From Scleroderma bovista (lineage: Eukaryota > Basidiomycota > Agaricomycetes > Boletales > Sclerodermataceae), in NCBI GenBank assembly GCA_037178675.1, contig JAYMGJ010000271.1, forward strand, positions 1 to 64,000: a DNA stretch of 64,000 nucleotides. The letters are read 5' to 3'. Below, one piece after another: positions 42,646-54,255 of this stretch (its first letter is position 1; each line of letters opens with the position of its first letter). The translations under genes were made by a program, and so were the position numbers. Below the pieces are notes generated by a model that searched no databases, was not told where the DNA came from, and saw only the letters and a program-made list of their open reading frames with translations.

Positions 42646-43946
42646 ATGGAATGTGTTGCATTGCTGTTTGCAAACAAATGTCCACAGGTTGCCGCACATC
42701 CCCCACTAAAATTTTTACTCCCCACATTGTCAAAAGTCGTCCTGTATCCAATGGCCGGTGCAAATGCCGTGCCATCCAACTATACTTTGTCTGACATCAT
42801 GGCATCATATATGTGGCGCCGCTTCCTGAATGAAGCATTCCCAGACTTAAATTCCCCCACCCTGGAAACACTTCTGTCCCTGCTGGTGGATGCAACTGTA
42901 GCCATGAACCAAATTGTATCCACCATCACACAGGCATACCATAATCGGAGTGAGCCAATTCTTTTATAGTTCTATTATCCCTTCCTTGATATCCACTGAA
43001 GTTTCATGCGGCATTGACTTGATTAGGTTGTCTGAAAGCATCAGACCAATGCAATCTGGCACAAATGAGCAACAGGAGATTAGGGTCCTCTGTAGACATC
43101 CTTCCTCTTTGACTGGGACCCTTTCCCGGCCCACCATTATTCTGGGAGAAGGCAACACAATTGCATTGTGGTATCTGCCTGGAGCTCTAGCTTCCTGCAT
43201 CCAAGTATGGTATCATTCCACTCTCATTGTCCACTGTTGAGGCCTTTGTTTCTAGGAGCACATCACGGCATCCATTGATCCACTTGCAGATCCACTGGAA
43301 GAGAGTATTACTAACCAATCATGGCGTACAACACACCAGTATTTCAAGGATGATGTGGATATTTTCGGGTGCTTGGAATTCTCTCCAGCATGGCACATGC
43401 TCAGCCATTCTGTGAGTACCTTCCTTCTTTTGATGATGCACTTGTTTGATCTTCTGCTAGACCCCCAATGACATTCCGGGGGTGTCCAAGGCTTTGGTCG
43501 GTCCTACCGGCTATCAATGGAGCAAGGATATATGTCTTCCATCGGCCATACTTGCAGGTGTTCTTTCCATTATCCATCTGTCTCTATACAATGCCGGCCA
43601 CCTTGCCATGCAACGCTTGACTGACTGGGCAACTGGCCATGATCCCAGAATGCTGGCAGCACTTGAAAATTGGTCCACTGTCTTCACCAATATCTTGCTA
43701 ATTGTCAATTGAAGCACCCCCCTCCACAGGGACCCACACTCTCAAGCAGATTGGTATGACATGCTAGTCAGTGTTGGTAATTATGATGATTGTGCACTGG
43801 ACATTCCCAGTCTTGGGATTCAGGTATTGTACAATCCCGGCACTGTTGTTGCATTTTCCGGCCAGCTCTTTCGGCACGGCGTCAACAAGGTTGACGGAGC
43901 GAGGTGCTGTTTGGTGTATTATATGAGGGATAATATTCACCATTGA
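42646..43946 (+). pseudogene. 2OG-Fe(II) dioxygenase, TET/JBP-like, decayed
   Basis: The C-terminal double-stranded beta-helix core is clear: LENWSTVFTNILLIVN, then STPLHRDPHSQADWYDMLVS with the HxD iron ligand pair (His codon 43725-43727, Asp codon 43731-43733), DIPSLGIQVLYNPGTVVAFSG, and FRHGV with the distal His (43875-43877) followed by Arg-Cys and VYYMRDNIHH at the end. An upstream segment (CLEFSPAWHMLSHS, about 43375-43410) and frames from 42646 fit the N-terminal part. A TGA at 43710-43712 lies four codons before HRD and several introns cannot be joined cleanly. Proteins of this pattern are known as partners of KDZ transposons in mushrooms; TET/JBP members oxidise 5-methylcytosine or thymine in DNA. 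Substrate here is unknown. Confidence 0.6.
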
Positions 43947-44149
43947 TTGAGGGTGCCATGGCCTCTTGATTGGGTGACGCCAGATAATGTCCGCAATGCA
44001 CTGGTGAAACATTGAATAATTAGCTTCCTGATATGATTGTCTGTTGTACTAAAATGTAATTCTGATGGTATGTAGTCCAAATTTGTTGGAAGTAGTTTGT
44101 AGTAGATACTATCCGAATGTGTGTTGTGCCGATGGGATGTGGTGCTGCT

Positions 44150-45640
44150 TGGCATGCTCAACATTGCGGCAGAGTCAACACTGCGGCACAATCAACCCTC
44201 CGGCACAGTCAACATTGCGGCAGAGTCATCATTGCAGCAGAGTCAACATTGCAGCAGAGTCAACATTGCGGCACAATCAACCCTCCAGCACAGTCAACAT
44301 TACGGCAGAGTCAACACTGCGGCACAATCAACAGTTCAGCACAATCACCATTCTGGCTCAACATTGTGGCAGAGTCAGCCCTGCAGCACAATCAACTGTT
44401 TGGCACATTCATCATTTCAGCACAGTTAACAGTTCGGCACAATGAACAATTCAGCACTATCATCATTGCACACGTTGCCGGAAGCATCCTGACACACCAC
44501 TACACAACAGCATGATTGATGCTAGATTAGTTCACTCTGCCAGAATTATAATTGTGCCAAACTGTTGAATCTGCCGAAATGATAAATGTGTTGCAGAGTT
44601 ACATGTGCCGGAGTACACAGCAATCGGTGATGTTCACCCCATGGATGCTACTGCCATTGAGGCACTGCACACCCTCACTCGGACAGAACCAGCAGAGCAA
44701 GAGAGATGTGACCGCAGCTATTTCCGCAGGCGGTCAATGCGGATCAAGTTGGAACCAACTGTCAACACTGAAAATGATGAGAAGCTTGCAGGAGCATCAG
44801 CCTTGAGGAGAAACCATCGCTGATGAGTGGTCCATATGCACCTGCAGAAGGATTTGAAGTAGCTGGGAAAGAAGACAAGTGTGCACAGTGCAAAGAGAGA
44901 GACTTACTGCAAAACCAGGTCAAGTGTTCAACCTCAACAGCACACAGTAAATCTCTCTCTTTGCATTATGTACATTTCTCTTCTTCCCCAGCTACTTTTC
45001 TTCCTTCTGCAGGTGTGTGCATATGGGCCACTCATTTGCAATGGTTTCTCCTCAAGGCTGATGCTCCTGTGAGCTTCTCATCATTTTCAGTGTTGACAGT
45101 CAGTTCCAACTTGATCCGCATTGACCGCCTGTGGAAATAGCTGTGGTCACATCTCTCTTGCTTTGCTGGTTCTGTCCAAGTGAGGGTGTGCAGTGCCTCA
45201 ATGGAAGTAGCATCCATGGGGTGAACATCACCGATTGCTGTGTACTCCAGCACATGTAACTCTGCAGCACATTTATCATTTCGGCAGATTCAACAGTTTG
45301 GCACAATTATAATTCTGGCAGAGTGAACTAATCTAGCATCAATCATGCTGTTGTGTAGTGGTGTGTCAGGATGCTTCCGGCAATGTGTGCAATGATGATA
45401 GTGCTGAAATGATGAATGTGCCGAACAGTTGATTGCGCCGCAGGGCTGACTCTGCTGCAATGTTGAGCCAGAATGGTGATTGTGCCGAACTGTTGATTGT
45501 GCCGCAGTGTTGACTCTGCCGCAATGTTGACTGTGCCAGAGGGTTGATTGTGCCGCAATGTTGACTCTGCCAGAATGATAATTGTGCCAAAATCTTCATT
45601 GTGCTGAACTGTTAACTGTGCCAAAATGTTGAATCTGCTG
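44150..45640. repeat. Large foldback (inverted repeat) of minisatellite and coding-like DNA
   Basis: Left arm about 44150-44922 and right arm about 44943-45640 are inverted copies with a loop of about 20 bp. Outer parts are 17-21-bp minisatellites (ggcacaatcaacattgcgg and variants). Inner parts carry a frame, EYTAIGDVHPMDATAIEALH and onward, open in both arms. Arms differ mainly by transitions, several of them CpG in the left arm against TpG/CpA in the right. Such a structure would form a long hairpin when single-stranded or transcribed. Confidence 0.85.
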
Positions 45641-45689
45641 GAATTATGAATGTGCCACGTGGTTGCATGTGCTGGAATACACAGCAGTC

Positions 45690-46400
45690 AACAGGCCAGC
45701 ACAATCAATACTCCGGCACAATCAACCTTGCGGCACAGTCAACACTCTGGCAGGATCCACATCCCAGGAGTCAACAGGCAGGCACAATCAACACTCCATT
45801 GGCACAATCAACACTCCATTGGCACAATCAACACTCCATTGGCACAATCAACACTCCATTGGCACAATCAACACTCCATTGGCACAATCAACACTTCGGC
45901 ACCATCATTAGTCTGGCCCAGTCAACACTCCGGCACAGGCAACATTGCAGCGGAGCAACACTGCAGCACAATCAACAGTTCGGCACAATCACCATTCTGG
46001 CTCAACATTGCAGCAGAGTCAGCCCTGCGGTGTAGAGACAGTCCTGTCTCTGGGTGTGTAGATTGGTAGTACTGATACTGGACTCTTACCTTAGCTATGT
46101 AGGCTTGTACTTAGCTTACTAAGCAATATCCTTCTCTTCAGTGTATATCTTTGAGCTCAGTCTTGGAGTGACTGAACCACCCTTCCACTCTCTAGTCTCT
46201 TAGTCTCCTTAGTCCTTGGGAGCCTTGCCAGACCTCCAGAAGTCCCTGGGTCGAATGCACCTCATCTGAGGGAGCAGCCACCCAAACACATTGTTATCTT
46301 TTCAGCGGCACAATCAACCGTTCGGCACATTCATCATTCTGGCACAGTCAACATTGTGGCACAATCAACAATTCGGCATCATCATCATTGCGGCACACAC
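45690..46400. repeat. Minisatellite (gc)ggcacaatcaaca, interrupted
   Basis: Continuation of the 44-kb repeat family outside the foldback. From 45781 to 45890 there are five near-exact copies of a 20-bp unit, ggcacaatcaacactccatt, the youngest-looking part. It is interrupted by the TG...CA insertion 46031-46304. Confidence 0.85.
46031..46304. mobile_element. 274-bp solo-LTR-like insertion with GCGG target duplication
   Basis: Begins TGTAGAGACAG and ends TTATCTTTTCA, flanked by GCGG on both sides (46027-46030 and 46305-46308). Removing it restores the minisatellite word gccctgcggcacaatcaac found elsewhere, so the junctions are firm. TG...CA ends and a 4-bp duplication fit a solo LTR. Confidence 0.75.
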
Positions 46401-46866
46401 TGCTGGAAGCATCCTGACATGCTGCTACACAACCACATGATTGATGCAGTGAACTATGGCACATAGGTTATAGCCAGCTGTTGCACCGGCACACAATGGT
46501 TTCTAGCTGCGGTAGTTGATTGTTATCAATGCCAGCAGTCGTGGAACTATGAGGACCACGGCCAGTAGGCCCATGATTGCACCTCTTCTCTTGGCTGATT
46601 TATATTTACATATTGGCCAAAGGGAGTGCATGCATGGCATTCAATTGCTTCTGGTGCATTGCTTTTCCATTCTGGCTACCAGCCAATCTATGTGCCACTG
46701 TCCATGACCCTCCCATTCCATCATCCATTCATTCCAAGGTATGCACCCCATAAATACCTTGCAGTTGCACCTTGTTTTTTCCACTAACAGCCACTCGATG
46801 ATCCATTTCAAATATGTCCTCTTTGCATACCATATAGCGGTATTTGATGCCGATGGTCAATGCCAA

Positions 46867-49800
46867 TCATACACAACCAAGTCTACCATACATTTGACAT
46901 TGCTCTGCTGCATAGCATGCTCTCCCCATCTCTCTGCTCATATTAGCCTCCTCCTTTTGATCTCTCCAAAGTGTTTCCCTATATGAAAGAAATTGTCTTG
47001 TCCAGGTGGCTTCACATGTCAATAGTTTTACCTCTTCGTCCCACCTGTCTCGCAATGCTTTCGCCCTCAACCAATGCACCTGGTAAACTATACATGTCAG
47101 CTGGTGTTAACATAAGGAGCAATCATCTTACATTCAGACATCCAATCATTGACCTCTGTATCCTGTGGCACATCCATTGTCCAAAACCAGGCCAAAGTGT
47201 CATCCCTATGACCCCTTGCATTTGGGTCGGCAATGGTTGCACTGATCTTTAGGTCTTCTTTCCTCAACATTTTGTATTGGTTCAATGTGTTGCCGCTTGC
47301 ATTCAATGCTATCATTTGTTTCCAACACCGACAATATATTGCCACATGGTGCTCCACTTCTACCCACCTTCCCCCAGGCCCTCGTAGTCATATTGTATGT
47401 CCCGGCATGTCTGACATCGGTCCGGAAGATGACTGCCTTGTGTGCCAGCGAAACCCTTAGTTCATGTAGAGCATCGTTGGCCTGACCTTCCCTCAATCAT
47501 AACTCCTGATCCACCATGGTTAAAAGCCCCAACCTATTGGCTTGCTGCATCCCCAGGTATGATGGCAAGGGCAGTACAACAGCATCTGAGTAGTTGGGAT
47601 CTTGTGGGTGGAATGTGTCTGAAAATACATCTTCACCATCACCTTCATCGATGTCCATTGTGGAAATGAGATTATCTGAGATGTCCTCATTCCAATCTTC
47701 GCCTAGAAATTGGGAAGCTGATTCACAGAGCCGATCAATTTGCATCTGCAGGCAGTCCTGCTGGCGGGCAATAGACAACCTTTGTGTTTCTGTCACCCTT
47801 GCATGAATGTGGTGGACATCTATGGCCAAAATAATTTGTGATTCCTCGGCTTTCAATACCCTTGCCATCCATGTTGCTGCCCCACACATATGACCATCCG
47901 GTGTGAGTCAAAGTGTGGATTTGGGTCAGAACAACAACCCAAACACAACACCAACAAAGGACTACGAAATTGTGCGAGTGGTGGTTTACCTCCGCGGTGT
48001 CCAGAGAGGATGTGCTGAGGAGGAGGGAAGGGGATCTACACCAACAGGGTGATGCAGACGGTGATGCAGGATACTCCTGGGGTACAGGAGCAATAGAAGA
48101 CGAAGGGGATAGGTGTCTGGACTCTTCCTAAAGCCTAGGAAGTGTCAAAGCGGGGATTGAGTTGACTGGGACTGAAGTAGCGATACTACACCTAGAGATT
48201 GGTGCAGCAAGGGGACAAGGGGGCTCCTGACATCCAGAAGCAATAGGGGATGAAGGATTGACAGGCTAGACTCCGCTTGAGCCTAGAGAAAGACTTGGAC
48301 TTGAATAGATTGGATAAAACTTGAATATCAGAGCCTTTAGACCTTCACTGAAGCCTACAAGACTCAAAGAGCTGAGGGGATACTGACTGAGAGGGACTGA
48401 GAGAGGGATAATTTCGTGCAATTGGGTCCTCTTTCACTGGGCTGAGCCCAGGGGTTTAAATACATGGGGGGGCACAGCATTAAAGTACAAAAAGAGAAGG
48501 GAGTAAGCAGAATTTGTCAAGGATTGGTAAGGGATTGGTAAGAGCTTTGTAAGGGGTTTGTAAGCGATCAGTAAGCAAGGGATAAGCAGGAATGAGTAAG
48601 CATAGGAAGCATGAATAAGCTGCTGAGTAAAGGAATGAGTAAGCTGCATGACAAGATTGATTGGTAAGGGAGTGAGTCATCAGCTGAGTAATATACCAAA
48701 AATGCGAAAGGGATAGAGTAATACTGATGACAAGAGAGCATCAGTAAGCAAGGGATGAGTCACTGCACAGCAGAAGGAGTCATTGATGCACAGCCTAAGA
48801 AGTTTGATGGGGGGCTGTGTACCATCAAGAATTTGATGGGACAACAATGGGGAAGATCTGGGATTAATAGGGGGATTGATCTGAGACAAAACAGCCACAA
48901 GAAGGGTACCAGGGGTCCAGAGGTCTTTTTGGGGGGTCAGCATACACTAAAGTATAGTGCATGTGTTCTAGCGCCGCTGAAGCACAACCATGGGCTCCCT
49001 TGACGAGCTCTCTTCTGGGAAAGAACGAGAGAGGGTTCTTCTTCCTAATAGCACTATAAAGTGGGGGGGAATAACTGTCATGGTGCTGGGGGACGTCGTC
49101 TGAAAGTAGGGAAGCGGATAGAGTATTGAATTCGGCGCATCCAGGGAAGTGAGACGAACGACAGAGGAAGATGGACATGGCAAGTATCTGGGAGGAAGGG
49201 ACCATAGGCTGAGGGCTCAGGGGACACAGAGACGACCAGAGAAGACTTCTCAAGCTTGACAATAGACCTAAGATGACCAAAGTATGTCCTTGACGCAGGA
49301 CTGACGAGGAGAACGCGCTGACCGAGAACGAGAGGGACTGAGGGAGCAGGCTGGGAAGATATGTGCCAGGCAGTGCACGGGAACTCTGGGAGAGGCTGTC
49401 CTAAGAGCAGGACATAGTGGAGATCTGCAGCAATAGCGGAGAAATGATCCAGAGAAAATACGGACTCCATAGTGAGCGATGAAGTGAACGTCTGGATTGC
49501 GGGGGGAATATCTCCGTGGGAAATGAACGGATTTGCGTCGGAACTTGACAGGCAGATAGACCACGCTCTAGGCTTTCTGACGGTATAGTCACATGCCTGA
49601 TAGCTTCAGAAACGACGGAGCTATTCAAAATATCGGAATGCCGGCACTGGGCGCCTAAAAATGACATTTGGGCGCTAAAAATAATTTCTTCTCTTTCTCC
49701 TTCGTTTCTCCATCAATTCTTCGGCTTCTTTGATTGTTCTGGTATGGGAGTTGGACTGCAGACGTGTGCATTCCTTTCTCATACCACAATTGATGTTATT

Positions 49801-52483
49801 CCTTCAGTTTCTTCTGCTTCTTGGCGGTTCTCGTGCGATAGATGACTGTCTGCATTGGCATTCATCTCTCGCATCAGGATAGTTGTCTTGTGCGATAGAT
49901 GGCTACGATGAGGGTCCGTCGTGCTTATCCTTCGCATAAGGATCATTCGATATAGGCGTTATCTTCCATGTTCACTGTACCAAACCTGTTTGGTGCGTGA
50001 CACCGGTCCCTAATTACTTATAATATCCATTTCGATCAACTTGGTTGTTTGAGCTGGCATTATAATACATCAAATTGGTTTGAAATCAGCCAAGCAAGTA
50101 AATACCTTTTTCCAGCTGCACCTCAAATATGTCCATTGATTTTGGATCAGTAGCCCTATTCTCCAAAGCCGATTTCTCTTGCTGTGCCCAAAGCTCATGC
50201 AACTCGACCGGAACCCTTGTATCAAGCTCTGCAAATGCTCCTTCCGCGGACATGAGTGCCTCTTGAGCATTCTTCAATTTTCTTTTCAGGGAGATGGCTG
50301 TGCAATATGTCGTTGGCATACTTCACCCAAAATCTGCAAGATATTGTGATACCACTCATGCATCCGCACCATCTTTAAGAAGTTGTTGTCATTCATTTGA
50401 AAATCAAGCAGCTCCTGTCTATGCGGCGTTGCCATTCCGCGGGCCAATGGTGAAATGATGTTAAGAGAGGACCAGACAGTCTCCATAATTTCACCATTGA
50501 CGCGGCCTACACCAGAAATGAAATTGGGAGCATATCGGGTGAAACATTCTGCCTTGTGACCATGTACATGCCAGAGCCCAATGCTAGGTTGAATCCATAG
50601 CCCATGTGGTAAGGATATAAAATTGTTTGCTTCTAGCCACCGCTTTAGGTTTTTGCTGTATTGGCAATTGATGTCATAAAAGGTTATGACTTTTTGTTGT
50701 GGATCCATCCCATGTTGCACGGCATGTGCCAGAGCATAATCCATATTTACCTGCCTATCTTCCTGTTAGAGTGGAATGCAAGCAACATGTTGGCACATAC
50801 TGTTCTCCCTTCTGAAAGTCAACCATTGCATGGGGTACAAAGCATCCATGTTGTGCACATGCACACCCACCAATTCCAGTAGATGCCAGCTGATTTCTTT
50901 TAGCATTTGCCTGGTTTACTGCTCGATGGTTGCTACAGTCAGATTTCTGTGAATTCCATTACAATGCTGAACTGTATTGTAAACATGTGCAATCACAAAC
51001 CTCGACCCAGTTCAATTTTCTGGCCAGATGATCCTTATATTCCAGCATTGTAACCATGAATCCCATTCCATCCATGAGCCAAACTTCATTAGCTGAATTC
51101 TTTGGCCACATATGCTCAGCCTTGAAGTTTCCATCCATCACGATGGTCCTAGAATATTTCCACCTATATCGCACAGCTGCTCAATAAGTACAAGTAAAAA
51201 TAAAACATTACTTACTCCGAGAGGTCTACATCTTCACTGGATGGAATGTTTACTCCTGGTTGTGGGCATGCTGGACAGAACAGCACCAATTCCCCCCTCT
51301 TGGGATCAGGAGACCCTGGATGAAAACCTTGCCATTTCAACAGCTTCAACAGCCTCCACATCCTTGACACCCTGAGTAGCTCTCTGTATCTGTTCTTGGA
51401 TCAGTGTTGGTGGTGTCATCGGGTCCTTAATATCATGCTTTGAACTCATTGGTACAAGGCCGGGAAATGCATTGGATGTGACTCGCCGAAGCTTGCTGTA
51501 ATAATTCATGCCAGATGTGCCGCACTCCACATTATCCATAATGAAGTCATCCAATACTTGGAAGGTGAATACAGTCCTAGGTTCCTTTGTAGTTGCCGGG
51601 AAGAGTCCTGCTTTGACCAACTGCAGATGTGAAGCTCCTGCATCTGGACAGTTACAATACCTCACATTGCAAAAATGTACCCCAGATGTATGCACTACAA
51701 TCAGGCAAGACCTGTCTGTTCCTCCAGAAAGATGATGGGGTCTTGGTTGGTCCTGAATATCCTCCCATTCATCCTCAACATCACCAGCAATGTCCTCACC
51801 ATCCATCCCGCCATTCGGACATGGATCCCCACCATGGCTGAGGTGTACCACCAACCCAGCCTTCTAAATGAGTTGTTGCTGTATGCCAAGTAGAATTTGT
51901 GACTCACCAGTCATAATGATGATTCCTCAAAGAATGTACCATTCCATTGGTCCACCCGGTGGAAGGGCCACAACTTGTGTTCCTTTCTGCAACAGGAACT
52001 GCAGAGCAAGGGCCGGTGGATGCATTCAGCGCATCTGTACATGCCATCTCCTTGACACAACATGCAGACCCTTGGGTGAGGGGGTGGCTCCATGTCCAGA
52101 AGGACCTGGAGGTACCTCTGCTTGTATGGCAACCATGCCAATAAGTAACTGTCCTAATATGCCTTCAGGAGGACATGGCAAGTGCAGGATTGGAATAAAT
52201 CACACACCTGATTCTTTGACACACCTGTTCTCTTTTGGGGTGGAAGATCATCCATGGAAAGGTATGGCTGGCCATCATCTGGAAACAGTTGTGATTGTTC
52301 TAATCCTATAGATGCTGACTGGGTTGGAGTGTCATTCGAAGGAGCTTTTCCATGACAGGCCTTCTTTCGGGGAGTTGCCTTCACCATCTTATCAATAGAT
52401 CCCCTCCTTGATTTGAATGCCTGCCATGTTACATGGACCACTGGAGTAGAGCTACCAGCAGGTTGTATCTTGGACTTTGCCAT
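46867..52483 (-). pseudogene. KDZ transposase with CxC2 cysteine cluster, disrupted by 2.1-kb insertion
   Basis: Start chosen at 52483 (MAKSKIQPAGSSTPVVHVTW). The CxC2 cluster follows (VCMLCQGDGMYRCAECIHRP, LLCSSCCRKEH, about 52070-51960), then VVHTSGVHFCNVRYCNCPDA and FTFQVLDDFIMDNVECGTS. The KDZ core has IVMDGNFKAEHM (about 51140), CSNHRAVNQANA, IGGCACAQHGCFVPHAMVDF, FYDINCQYSKNLKRW, GLWHVHGHKAECF and GRVNGEIMETVWSSLNIISP. C-terminal pieces are PLPSYLGMQQAN (about 47560), REGQANDALHELRVSLAHKA, ATIADPNARGHRDDTLAWFW and MHWRLAKA-like MHWLRAKALRDRW (to 46867). The insertion 47902-50002 lies just inside the exon that begins GPDGHMCGAATWMAR. Apart from it the gene looks nearly intact. Confidence 0.88.
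47902..50002. mobile_element. 2101-bp TG...CA insertion in KDZ gene, CCGG target duplication
   Basis: Starts TGTGAGTCAAAG and ends TGGTGCGTGACA, flanked by CCGG (47898-47901 and 50003-50006). Removing it rejoins a KDZ intron acceptor (AATTAG) to an exon reading GPDGHMCGAATW in frame. On the minus strand its last 250 bp resemble the end of the 859-bp element at 57506-58364 (shared ccaccactcgca and ggttgttgttctgacc). Between 48480 and 48760 there are many gtaag/agtaag repeats. Minus-strand frames at 49667-48864 are unassigned. Probably a long solo LTR or a non-autonomous LTR element. Confidence 0.75.
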
Positions 52484-52901
52484 GAGTGGTATCTGATGAG
52501 GAAATCCCTGTGCAAAGTCTCCCACATTGTATCTCACTGAAGCCTCATTGAAACAGCACAGACAGTGATTGGAATGGGATCTGTGGATCTGCTGATTTGG
52601 ATCTAGTTTTTCTAATATGGACTTGAAGATCAGGCACCAATGCAAAATCCCATATATGGTGGCTGCTACTGCATTAGATCCGCAGTTAAAGTCTGGAAAT
52701 AGCATCTTAGCTGCCAAACAACATAGCCGGCCCCAGAAGTAGCTAGCTCAGCAATGGATTATCCAAAAGAAGGCAGCGGGGAGGAACTGAACACTAATTG
52801 ACATGGGAGAAACAATGGCTTGCAAATCCTTCAACAAAGTGTCAGGGACTTTTCTAGCACAGCACCACTCAAAAAATATCTGAGTCTACTCAACATACAG
52901 C
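52484..52901. promoter_or_regulatory. Shared divergent promoter region of KDZ transposase and accessory gene
   Basis: The transposase reads leftward from 52483 and the accessory gene rightward from 52902, so the 418 bp between the two starts must hold both promoters. A minus-strand open frame extends up to 52717, so the transposase start could be further upstream. No specific element is identified. Confidence 0.4.
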
Positions 52902-54124
52902 ATGGCCCGCAATCATTCCTCCAGCAGATCTATGGAGAATCCTGATACAGAAGATGAGCAAGACCATTCTTCTGACTCGTCAGGCCCAGAGGCACTGCAA
53001 AATGTGGTAAAAACAAAACTCCGGGATGACGAGGTCGAGGTCCTTGAGGAAGCCTTGGAAGACTGGAAGGCAGCTGACAGCAACCAAAGGAAAGGTATGA
53101 AGAATTCCATGAAGGAAAAAATCAAGAATCTCCCTGCCAATAGCACACTCAAAGGACACGAATGGGAGAAAAAAAAAGTGCACCCCATTTCCATAACTTC
53201 ACATGGACTACTGATGCATCAGTGATATCAGGCAATTAAAAATTGGTTGTATAACCACAGCCGAGCCCGTGCCCGAAAGGCCCTAGTAAAGTATGGACAT
53301 AAACAGGCCGGAATTGCCCAAGGAAGCACAAGCATGATTAAAGGCTACCAAAAGGTGGTAGGATGCATCATGGGGAAGCTCACCCAGGAGGAAAGGGATG
53401 CTGCAGCAAAGCAGGCTGATGAATGGAACAAGGAGCAGTCACCGGCAGAGGTCCAGGCCAAGTAAGTTTGACATGTTATCTTGACAATTATTCATCTGCA
53501 AACAGAATGGCCGAGACAAAAGGCCGACAATATGTCAAACAGTTTGCGCAGGAAATGTGGTGGCAGTGTGGGATGCGGGTGGTTGTGATGGCAGCATGGA
53601 AGGGCAGGAATGGTCAGCCCATGATGGGAATGTATGTCACTTCTCACTTGTGGTATTTGTATACTCACATTCACAGGCATGACTTTAATTCGGCATGGGG
53701 ACAAGGGAAGACCTTTGCCGATTGGGACGACATCAAGCACCACTGGGATGCCTATGCACAGCAAGCCATAGGAGGGGAAGAACATGATGATAGCAATGAT
53801 GATGCCGGACTGACGATCTGCTGGAAGAAAGGGCAGAAGAGGCTGCAAACTGTCTTACCAACAGTGGAAGATGGCACACCAATGATTCCAATGCAAGCAT
53901 TGGAGAGAAAGGATATAATGAGGACCTTTGTGACATGGCATTACTGTAAGTTCTGCCTTGTAAATGGACAGAGAATTGACCCCTTGCCGCAGGCAAGGCA
54001 TGCGGCAAGCCAAGTGCCAGTGTTCCTTGGGCTGCCATCCATGCAAAGACCAGTTATAGAAAGGTGGTGGTCTGCACAGGGAAGGTCTAGCCTGAAAGAA
54101 GGGAGAAGGAGAGCTGTAGTGTAA
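52902..54124 (+). CDS. KDZ-associated accessory protein
   Basis: Spliced gene: exon 1 from 52902 (MARNHSSSRSMENPDTEDEQ) with acidic Ser-rich start and a KNSMKEKIKNLP helix; exon 2 from about 53232 (AIKNWLYNHSRARARKALVKYG); an intron near 53463-53505; exon 3 (NRMAETKGRQYVKQFAQEMW, QCGMRVVVMAAWKGRNGQPM); an intron at about 53631-53676; exon 4 (HDFNSAWGQGKTFADWDDIK) to TAA/TAG at 54124. The pattern of an acidic tail, W-x-x-H-x-R, an R-x-x-x-Q-F-A-x-E-M-W helix and a C-terminal W-H-Y-x-x-x-C region matches a protein family that commonly sits beside KDZ transposases in mushrooms; function is unknown. No stop interrupts it, so it may be intact. Confidence 0.6.
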
Positions 54125-54207
54125 CCTCAGTATGCTGGCAAGCTACTGAGGGAACTATGGTACTTGGAACTCTACCACCTTAGGCACCAGTTTTAGGATG
54201 TTCCCAC

Positions 54208-54255
54208 AGTCTTTCAGATAGGGTTTCTTTGTAGAGCGAAACCTATCTGAAAGAC
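54208..54255. repeat. Short perfect-type hairpin
   Basis: Arms agtctttcagatag-g-gtttc and gaaacctatctgaaagact, loop about 11 bp. It lies 84 bp after the stop codon of the accessory gene and could be the terminal inverted repeat relic of an element or a processing signal; no poly-T follows. Confidence 0.6.
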
